Shown here: positions 1 through 5,024 of the stretch, piece after piece
Layout: each line of letters begins with the position of its first letter
Position numbering within the stretch: position 1 is the stretch's first letter
Assembly: GCA_022562855.1 (NCBI GenBank)
Contig: JADFON010000096.1
Location: forward strand, 1-6,902
Direction of reading: 5' to 3'
Source of the DNA: Candidatus Zhuqueibacterota bacterium
GTDB taxonomy: Bacteria; SM23-31
DNA: 6,902 nucleotides
The notes under the pieces: generated by a model
Told to the model about the DNA's origin: nothing
The model's database searches: none
The model's input: only the letters and a program-made list of their open reading frames with translations
Made by a program: the position numbers and the translations under genes

Positions 1-1200
1 CAAAACACACCGGGACGAACCGAAAATGACACGCAGATTCAGGTTTTCGAACCGGCTCAACGGTTGATATCTTCTAATGTCCAGGATATGTCTGTCGTAA
101 TCCAGAACACTTCCCTTGACCGGCTCCATATATTCCCCTTCGTATTGAATCCACCAGCCTTTATCGGTAATGCTAAATCTATTCCTGGTATCAATTATGC
201 CGAGGAGAGAAAATCCTTTTCTTTCTCCATTAGTAATTGCGGGATTATTTCTGAATATCTTATCCCCACCAAAAATAGTCCAATTTGCAGCATTTTGCAT
301 ACTTGAAAAATTATCAGCAGTATATTCAAACCTGACCAGCCCTGTGTTTGAAAATTGCCGGCTTATATACCCTGTAATTCCTTTGCGATTATGATAATCG
401 AGAAAATCCTCCTTAAGAAATACTGCAGCAAGACTGTTTTCGTGTCTGCCGATTATTAATTTATCATCGGTGTCTGTAAGGTCGTAACCCTTCACGCCAA
501 TGGTCAGGCTGTTTTCATCAAGAAATCTTCTTTCAAGACCTATTGTATACCGCCATTCTTCCGATTTAAATCCATAACCCACATTACCGTAGAGGTTAAA
601 AAATTTTCTGTTGAACGATTCTCTTTTTGAAATATCCAACGACATAAACAAACCTTCAACCCTGTTATACCTGAGATCAAATCCTTCATCAAAATCATCT
701 GCAAAATGGTCGATACCGAATTGCCTGCGCGAATCAGCCTGTACCGTCCAACGCCGGGAAGTCCGGGCAGATCTATCCACAAAACTTCGCCAGCTTATCT
801 GTATCTCATCTCCAAATATTATTGCTCCCGATCTGCGGATAATATCTCCGCTCACTGCGATTGCATCACCCCGTATCACGCCGCTACGGTTTATAATTAT
901 GTCACCTACGACAACAATGACCGAGCCATTTATTTCTCCATCGATTTCAAGATCTCCATCGGTAATAACGATGTCCGCATTTATCCTCTCATCCTTCTCA
1001 ACAAAATAATTTCCGTTGTGCCGTTCGGTTTTTTTGTCACTATCACTCAAAAACCGTTTTTCTGCTGAGCGTCGAATTTCGTCAAGATTCCGGTTTTGTG
1101 CAATACCGCTCCCTGAATTAATAGCGATTAGAATAAACAAATTCATGAAAAGTAGAGCTATAACTCTGTACAACCCCCGTTGTATCTCATACTTTCTCAT
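1..1200 (-). CDS. Exported outer-membrane beta-barrel protein with an N-terminal bactofilin-like segment, 3' partial
   Basis: The reading frame is open from an ATG at 1200 to the left window edge, giving 400 codons with no stop, so the C-terminus is missing. The start is backed by GGAG at 1209-1212, eight bases upstream. Residues 1-35 form a signal peptide: a basic N-region (MRKYEIQRGLYR), a hydrophobic core (VIALLF...LFILIAI) and a likely cleavage at SGIA|QN. Residues about 74-132 are short hydrophobic/glycine repeats (DIVITDGDLEIDGEI, GSVIVVVGDIIINRSGVI, GDAIAVSGDIIRRSGAI), the spacing seen in bactofilin-type beta-helices. From about residue 175 alternating aromatic and polar strands appear (RYNRVEGLFMSLDI, LYGNVGYGF, WRYTIGLERRF, GITGYISRQF), typical of an outer-membrane barrel of the surface-antigen/DUF5686-like style. 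The domain architecture is seen in the sequence; the exact barrel family is inferred. The protein probably sits in the outer membrane with the beta-helix facing the periplasm. Function unknown. Confidence 0.8.
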   Translation of the reverse strand, partial: MRKYEIQRGLYRVIALLFMNLFILIAINSGSGIAQNRNLDEIRRSAEKRFLSDSDKKTERHNGNYFVEKDERINADIVITDGDLEIDGEINGSVIVVVGDIIINRSGVIRGDAIAVSGDIIRRSGAIIFGDEIQISWRSFVDRSARTSRRWTVQADSRRQFGIDHFADDFDEGFDLRYNRVEGLFMSLDISKRESFNRKFFNLYGNVGYGFKSEEWRYTIGLERRFLDENSLTIGVKGYDLTDTDDKLIIGRHENSLAAVFLKEDFLDYHNRKGITGYISRQFSNTGLVRFEYTADNFSSMQNAANWTIFGGDKIFRNNPAITNGERKGFSLLGIIDTRNRFSITDKGWWIQYEGEYMEPVKGSVLDYDRHILDIRRYQPLSRFENLNLRVIFGSSRCVL

Positions 1201-1392
1201 TGAAAATTCTCCAATAGTTTTAGTTGATTTTTCGAACCCACTTTTTCAGGGAGACTAATGGCAACTTCTGTACCAATGATTATTGAGATTGAAAAAAAGG
1301 AGGTTTACTGCAAAGCGGCGTGTCAAAAATCTACAAACGTAGTTAATCGACACAATTGGTGGTATTTACTGAAGATTACTCAAAATGCTATA
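1201..1392. other. 192-bp gap between the bactofilin and the outer-membrane barrel gene
   Basis: No gene is supported here. The last 12 bases (1201-1212) hold the ribosome binding site of the barrel gene. Reading the minus strand I see no convincing -35/-10 pair: a TTGACA lies at about 1322-1327 but has no -10-like hexamer 16-18 bases downstream. A 4-bp stem (CTAC/GTAG, 1331-1342) followed on the minus strand by ATTTTTG is too weak to call a terminator. Whether the barrel gene is read through from the bactofilin or has its own promoter cannot be settled from the sequence. Confidence 0.5.
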
Positions 1393-1773
1393 TCATTTGC
1401 TGATTTTCTTTCTTTCATTTTGTTTGAGCATATAGCAATAACCGTTGAATCTTGCACCGTCGGCTATCTGAAGCTGTTCAGTATAAATATCTCCCTGAAG
1501 AACGGCATTTTCTTCTAAAACTACACGTGTGGATGCTTTTACCGACCCCAAAACCATTCCACCTATTACAGCGCTTCTTGACACAACGTGCCCCTCGATT
1601 ACTCCACCCTCACCGACAATAACATCTTGTTCTGACGTAACTCCACCTTCGACGTGACCATCGATTCTTCCGGAATCTTTTATCCGGATAGAACCTTTAA
1701 TTAATGTTCCACGACCTACAACAGTGCCGATTGTGTCGCTTGCTTTAGTCTTATTTTGATTATCGAATTCCAT
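1393..1773 (-). CDS. Bactofilin (polymer-forming cytoskeletal protein)
   Basis: A 126-residue protein of the bactofilin (DUF583) family, the usual length for a small cytoplasmic bactofilin. Members assemble into non-polar filaments without nucleotide and organise cell-wall or envelope enzymes. A short polar N-terminal tail (residues 1-16) precedes the core from GTVVGRGTLIKGSI to about residue 115, built from repeated glycine/valine turns (GRIDGHVEGG, GGVIEGHVVS, AVIGGMVLGSV, AVLQGDIYTEQL). The core ends in the family signature GARFNGYCYM. A basic tail (KQNERKKISK) closes the protein. No signal peptide or membrane segment is visible. The ATG lies three bases after the stop of the hydrolase gene and has no clear Shine-Dalgarno sequence, which suggests translational coupling by reinitiation. 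The adjacent downstream gene carries a related beta-helical segment, which suggests a shared envelope role. The family call is secure; the specific cellular role is not known from sequence. Confidence 0.93.
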   Translation of the reverse strand: MEFDNQNKTKASDTIGTVVGRGTLIKGSIRIKDSGRIDGHVEGGVTSEQDVIVGEGGVIEGHVVSRSAVIGGMVLGSVKASTRVVLEENAVLQGDIYTEQLQIADGARFNGYCYMLKQNERKKISK

Positions 1774-1776
1774 GTA

Positions 1777-2601
1777 TTAGTATTTTTGAAGAATATCGTA
1801 AATCTCCGGTCGCCTATCCCTTAGAAACGGCCTCTCATTTCTCATTTTCTCAATCAATGAAAAATCACAATCCGCTATCAGCAATTCTTCCTTGTCTGAG
1901 CCGGCGTGAGCTTGCATTAATCCTGCAGGATCCGTTACAAAACTGCCTCCCGAAAATTCGATTTTATCCTCTACACCTATCCGGTTGACCAAGCCGATAT
2001 AGACCTGGTTTGAGAAAGAAGCGGCTTGCATCTCCATTTCATAAAACTCGAGTGGGTTTCCTTTGATGCCCGCCTGGGGAATCAGAATTATCTCCGCACC
2101 TTGTATTGCCAATGCCCTCATGTGTTCAGGAAAATGACGGTCATAGCATATTGCAATCCCAATAGTCCCGTGATTAGTCTTAAAAATCGGGAACCCGGTG
2201 CTGCCGGGATGGTAATAATATTTTTCATGAAAATTCGGCTCTTCGGCAATATGCATCATATGCGATTTGCCGAGCAACGTACCGTCTGAATCCAGAACAG
2301 GCGACGTATTATAATAAGTACCCGAATCATTTTCGAAAATGTTTAATACGGTGATCAAGCCGAATTTTTCCGCCAATGGCTGAAAACGTTCAACAGTTGG
2401 TCCCGGGATTGGCTCAGCATATTTAAAATATTTTTCCTCCTCATAATATTGTGGAAAAAACCTCATAAACCCCATTTCGGGAAAGCATATAATATGTGCG
2501 CCCTTTTCCGCAGCTTTTTCCATGAATCGTTCCGCTTTATTCATATTAGCTTGTATATCTTCTGCAGCGGAAATCTGTGCGAGGGCGATGCGTGTAGTCA
2601 T
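1777..2601 (-). CDS. Carbon-nitrogen hydrolase, nitrilase superfamily (amidase / N-carbamoyl amidohydrolase-like)
   Basis: A 274-residue cytoplasmic enzyme of normal family length. Members hydrolyse non-peptide C-N bonds in amides or N-carbamoyl compounds through a Glu-Lys-Cys triad. All three residues are present: Glu42 in CFPEMGF, Lys112 in LLGKSHMMHI and Cys152 in GIAICYDRHFPE. The additional conserved glutamate is likely Glu126 in HEKYYYHPG. The C-terminal RRPEIYDIL is also typical. The motif around the cysteine resembles the beta-ureidopropionase / N-carbamoylputrescine amidase / omega-amidase side of the superfamily, but the substrate cannot be fixed from sequence. The ATG at 2601 is preferred because TAGGA at 2607-2611 lies five bases upstream and the protein then begins MTTRIALAQ, the usual family N-terminus. 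In-frame TTG codons at 2622 and 2619 would add seven residues without homology support. It sits between the STAS gene (21-bp gap) and the bactofilin (3-bp gap), in one transcription unit. Confidence 0.9.
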   Translation of the reverse strand: MTTRIALAQISAAEDIQANMNKAERFMEKAAEKGAHIICFPEMGFMRFFPQYYEEEKYFKYAEPIPGPTVERFQPLAEKFGLITVLNIFENDSGTYYNTSPVLDSDGTLLGKSHMMHIAEEPNFHEKYYYHPGSTGFPIFKTNHGTIGIAICYDRHFPEHMRALAIQGAEIILIPQAGIKGNPLEFYEMEMQAASFSNQVYIGLVNRIGVEDKIEFSGGSFVTDPAGLMQAHAGSDKEELLIADCDFSLIEKMRNERPFLRDRRPEIYDILQKY

Positions 2602-2606
2602 CAAAT

Positions 2607-2611
2607 TCCTA
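2607..2611 (-). promoter_or_regulatory. Ribosome binding site that fixes the hydrolase start at 2601
   Basis: TAGGA on the minus strand lies five bases before ATG at 2601, within the gap after the STAS stop codon. It favours this ATG over the TTG codons that directly follow the STAS stop. Confidence 0.6.
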
Positions 2612-2622
2612 TTTGGCAACAA

Positions 2623-2961
2623 TTAGTTGAAATTGGACTTAGCCAATTCAAACGAATCAAAGGTTTTGAATATAGAATTTAACTTTGTAATTCTGAGAAG
2701 ACTTTTTATCCGGTCGGTAACATTCAACAGCAGAACATCCCCTTTTGCCTGACGCGCTGTCGTAAGTGCGCTTATCAATATTCCCAATCCTGAACTGTTC
2801 ATCAGTTCTACTTTAGAGAGATCAAGGACAATTTTCGTTTTTTTCGTATCAATCAGGTCGCGAATCAGATCATGCAGCGTTTTTGCGTCGGGACCTCCTA
2901 TTACATCACCTTCAATCATAATCCGGACAATGTCACCGTCTTCGGATATCTTATGAATCAC
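2623..2961 (-). CDS. STAS-domain anti-anti-sigma factor (SpoIIAA/RsbV type)
   Basis: A 112-residue stand-alone STAS protein, the usual size for this family. Such proteins bind and neutralise an anti-sigma kinase when unphosphorylated and are switched off when a serine is phosphorylated by that kinase. The core strand (KIVLDLSKVELMNSSGLGIL, residues 43-62) contains the phosphorylation-loop signature; Ser57 aligns with the phosphorylated serine of B. subtilis SpoIIAA, and the residue before the serine pair is Asn rather than the common Asp. The N-terminal strand IVRIMIEGDVIGGPDAKTL matches the family. The start is GTG at 2961, supported by AAGGAG six bases upstream; the ATG at 2966 is out of frame and meets a stop after one codon. 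No anti-sigma kinase or phosphatase gene is in the window, so its partners must lie elsewhere. It is the first gene after a recognisable promoter. Confidence 0.92.
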   Translation of the reverse strand: MIHKISEDGDIVRIMIEGDVIGGPDAKTLHDLIRDLIDTKKTKIVLDLSKVELMNSSGLGILISALTTARQAKGDVLLLNVTDRIKSLLRITKLNSIFKTFDSFELAKSNFN

Positions 2962-2967
2962 GCCATA

Positions 2968-2973
2968 CTCCTT
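2968..2973 (-). promoter_or_regulatory. Strong ribosome binding site supporting the GTG start of the STAS gene
   Basis: AAGGAG on the minus strand with a six-base spacer to GTG at 2961. The nearby ATG at 2966 lies only one base from this site and gives a two-codon frame ending in TGA, so the GTG is the credible start. Confidence 0.75.
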
Positions 2974-2987
2974 TTTTCCCGCAATTA

Positions 2988-3016
2988 AATATATGAAAAA
3001 GGCTAACTTTAGTCAA
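2988..3016 (-). promoter_or_regulatory. Sigma70-type promoter for the STAS-hydrolase-bactofilin unit
   Basis: On the minus strand, TTGACT at 3016-3011 and TATATT at 2993-2988 each match the housekeeping consensus at five of six positions and are separated by exactly 17 bases. The predicted start of transcription is about 2980-2982, giving a leader of roughly 20 bases that contains the AAGGAG ribosome binding site. The downstream genes STAS, hydrolase and bactofilin are closely packed and would share this transcript. The -10 region also reads TATATTTA, one base away from the Bacteroidota-type TAnnTTTG element, so the cognate sigma factor is not certain. Confidence 0.6.
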
Positions 3017-3022
3017 GCCTTT
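2996..3022 (-). terminator. Possible intrinsic terminator after the QC-like peptidase gene
   Basis: Reading the minus strand, AAAGGCT (3022-3016) pairs with AGCCTTT (3004-2998) across an 11-base loop, and the stem runs into a stretch of five T residues (3000-2996, partly inside the stem). It lies 36 bases beyond the peptidase stop codon. The stem is short and the hairpin overlaps the -35 element and spacer of the downstream promoter, so it may be a weak terminator or a chance palindrome. Confidence 0.35.
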
Positions 3023-3057
3023 ACTCCGATATTGCTTTGCAGGATTATTGTACAGTT

Positions 3058-3984
3058 TTACAAACCGTTAAAAACAAGACTAAGTACCAGGGTGCCTACC
3101 TGCTTTAGACTCGCCGGGCTGCATTTATCGGGAGTGTCATCAAGTGTATGCCAGTACTTTGAGCCTACCAGGTCACTCTGAATTATGTCAATTATGGGAA
3201 TTCCAACCTGAATTAGCGGCTGATGATCATCGTATATTTCACTGCCGAGTTTATTTTCAAATGCCCGCAATTTCAATTCCTGTGCCCGCTTCCAGACTCG
3301 GTCAACAATATAAGGAAGCATTCTATATGAATATCCCTCTTTTTTAAGGCTCAAATTTTTATCCCCCACCATGTCAAGAAGCAGACCGAACTGGTAGGGA
3401 CCGGATCTCCAATTAGCGGCGAAATGCTTTGCCCCAAGTAAGTAATTATCCCTGTCACCCGATTTACCATAATCTTCTCCGTCAAAAAATACAATATCAA
3501 CAGGAAAAGGGGGAGGATTCTCAGATAATACCCGCGCTACTTCCAACAAAACAGCAACACCGGAAGCCCCGTCGTTCGCACCCAAAATCGGCTGATCTTT
3601 GAGCTCCGGGTCATTTTCGCGGTCTGCCCGCGGTCTGGTATCCCAGTGCGCTGCTAATAGTATTTTTTGCCCGTTGGGATTATTCCCTGGAAAACGGGCA
3701 ATTATATTTGAAAGAGAGAATGTCCTTTTTAGTTCATTGTCTTTATGCAAAAACGGTTGGTTTGTGACGTTTGGCGTGTATTTTTTTAGCTCCTCCGTCA
3801 AATATTGCAGGCAATTTCGATGACCGGTTGAACCGGGGTTCCGGGGGCCAAAGGCAACTTGTTTTTCGAGATATTCGAAGGCAGTCTCAGCGGAAAACTC
3901 GTCTACAGGGTTCTGCACTGCATATAGTTGAGGAACGATAAAAAACCAGAAAAATGCAAATCCTATAAATTTACCCCATTTCAT
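3058..3984 (-). CDS. Exported M28-family peptidase, glutaminyl-peptide cyclotransferase-like
   Basis: A 308-residue protein from ATG at 3984. Residues 1-22 form a signal peptide (MKWGKF, hydrophobic FFWFFIVPQ, cleavage after LYA), so it acts in the periplasm or as a membrane-associated protein. The remainder is an M28 zinc-hydrolase fold in the subgroup that includes glutaminyl cyclases, which convert N-terminal Gln to pyroglutamate. Visible motifs in order are NIIARFPG (93-100), AAHWDTRP (111-118), GANDGASG with Asp138 as likely zinc ligand, FFDGEDYG with Glu170 and Asp171, LLLDMVGD with Asp204, YDDHQPL (251-257) and YWHTLDD with His279. Human QC has a Glu-Glu pair where this protein has Glu170-Asp171. 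An upstream ATG at 4062 would overlap the end of secF by 59 bases and bury the signal peptide, so 3984 is preferred; no clear Shine-Dalgarno precedes it, fitting coupling to secF 19 bases upstream. An aminopeptidase activity is the main alternative. Confidence 0.85.
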   Translation of the reverse strand: MKWGKFIGFAFFWFFIVPQLYAVQNPVDEFSAETAFEYLEKQVAFGPRNPGSTGHRNCLQYLTEELKKYTPNVTNQPFLHKDNELKRTFSLSNIIARFPGNNPNGQKILLAAHWDTRPRADRENDPELKDQPILGANDGASGVAVLLEVARVLSENPPPFPVDIVFFDGEDYGKSGDRDNYLLGAKHFAANWRSGPYQFGLLLDMVGDKNLSLKKEGYSYRMLPYIVDRVWKRAQELKLRAFENKLGSEIYDDHQPLIQVGIPIIDIIQSDLVGSKYWHTLDDTPDKCSPASLKQVGTLVLSLVFNGL

Positions 3985-4003
3985 AAATTTATGCTGTGTT
4001 GAT

Positions 4004-4921
4004 TTATACCAGTTTACGTAACTTCTTTTTATTTTCCTGCCGGTCATGAAAGGCAACAACAATTGGCGTAGCGACGAATAGTGATGAGTAGGTTCCTATT
4101 GTTATTCCTACCATAAGCGCAAATGCGAAATCTTTGATTATTTCCCCACCGAATAGGAAAAGTATAACGACTACCATTAGTGTCGTAAGAGAGGTGATGA
4201 TTGTACGACTCAGCGTTTGGTTCAGACTACTATTGACAATCGTATGAAACGTCTCTCTTCTGAGGATTTTTATATTCTCCCTGATTCTGTCGGAAACTAC
4301 AATAGTGTCATTGAGAGAATAACCGACTATCGTCAGCAAAGCCGCCACTATAGATAGTGTAATTTCTTTATCAAATAAACTGAATACACCGAGAGTAATT
4401 ACTACATCATGTACTAAAGCAACAATTGCGCCAACCGCAAACTTGAATTGGAATCGAATACTAATATAAATAACAAGCAGAAGGAGCGCTAAACTTATCG
4501 AGTATACCGCATCCTTTTTTAATTCCGACCCTATTCGGGGTCCAACATATTCCTCACGGTTTACAATTAAGCTGTTTCCTGCAAATTGCAGTCGTAAAGC
4601 GTCGATTATTGTCTTCGATATACTTCCAATATTTTCCATCTGCTCTGTCGTAATGAGAATTTCGTTCGGACTTCCGAACTCTTTTATTTCACTGTTTCCA
4701 AGATTTATCCTTCCCAGTACGATTCTTATCTCACTTATTTCTACCGGTTGAGCAAAATTGATCTCAACTTGTGTCCCCCCGGTAAAATCAAGACCGAAGT
4801 TAAATCCCCCGTGTCCGACAAAAGAAATGAAACTAATTAAAATCAGACTTAGCGAAAAGAATAATGCAGCCTTACGTTTCGCAAGGAAATTAATATTGAT
4901 ATCACGTTTGATTAATTCCAT
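4004..4921 (-). CDS. secF: Protein translocase subunit SecF
   Basis: A 305-residue inner-membrane protein of normal SecF length. With SecD it forms a proton-driven RND-type complex that pulls preproteins through SecYEG at the periplasmic side. The sequence shows TM1 at about 18-36, the periplasmic P-head opening with the signature FNFGLDFTGGTQVEI (40-54), and five further membrane segments at about 137-156, 160-181, 187-207, 241-258 and 263-290. The conserved motif GYSLNDTIVVSDRIREN (200-216) in TM4 and the adjoining loop is intact, including Asn204, Asp205, Asp211 and Arg212. The basic C-terminal tail (ENKKKLRKLV) is cytoplasmic. The ATG at 4921 is preceded by AGAGGA about ten bases upstream. 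It follows secD after 103 bases and precedes the QC-like gene by 19, suggesting co-transcription. Confidence 0.97.
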   Translation of the reverse strand: MELIKRDININFLAKRKAALFFSLSLILISFISFVGHGGFNFGLDFTGGTQVEINFAQPVEISEIRIVLGRINLGNSEIKEFGSPNEILITTEQMENIGSISKTIIDALRLQFAGNSLIVNREEYVGPRIGSELKKDAVYSISLALLLLVIYISIRFQFKFAVGAIVALVHDVVITLGVFSLFDKEITLSIVAALLTIVGYSLNDTIVVSDRIRENIKILRRETFHTIVNSSLNQTLSRTIITSLTTLMVVVILFLFGGEIIKDFAFALMVGITIGTYSSLFVATPIVVAFHDRQENKKKLRKLV

Positions 4922-5024
4922 TTTAAAATTATCCTCTGCTCATTTCAGCTTTCAACCATTTTCAATCACATAATGATATTACTATCGAATGATTAATAGA
5001 TTAATTATTGTGTCCACATTAGTA

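Noticed and set aside
540-782. Minus-strand 80-residue frame from an ATG at 782
   Set aside because: It lies in another frame of the barrel gene, which is open from 1200 to 1 with signal peptide and strand-like sequence. This frame has no family features.
611-1068. Plus-strand open frames of 120-132 codons opposite the barrel gene
   Set aside because: They are antisense shadows of the barrel gene, low in recognisable motifs and without plausible ribosome binding sites.
1298-1304. AAGGAGG on the plus strand in the intergenic gap
   Set aside because: It resembles a strong ribosome binding site but no start codon follows at usable distance.
1331-1342. CTAC/GTAG hairpin as a terminator after the bactofilin
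   Set aside because: The stem is only four base pairs and the T run is interrupted; too weak to support.
1258-1518. Plus-strand 86-codon frame starting in the bactofilin-barrel gap
   Set aside because: Its second half is antisense to the bactofilin, it matches no family I know, and no promoter precedes it. The GGGAG before its ATG is probably coincidence.
2602-2622. TTG start for the hydrolase directly after the STAS stop
   Set aside because: The ATG at 2601 has a Shine-Dalgarno at good spacing and gives the usual family N-terminus; the seven extra residues show no conservation signal.
3985-4062. Upstream ATG at 4062 for the QC-like gene
   Set aside because: It would overlap secF by 59 bases and place 26 polar residues before a clear signal peptide.
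4922-5024. Regulatory element or small gene between secD and secF
   Set aside because: The 103 bases are AT-rich with no convincing promoter, hairpin or open frame beyond a four-codon ATG...TAA next to the secF ribosome binding site.
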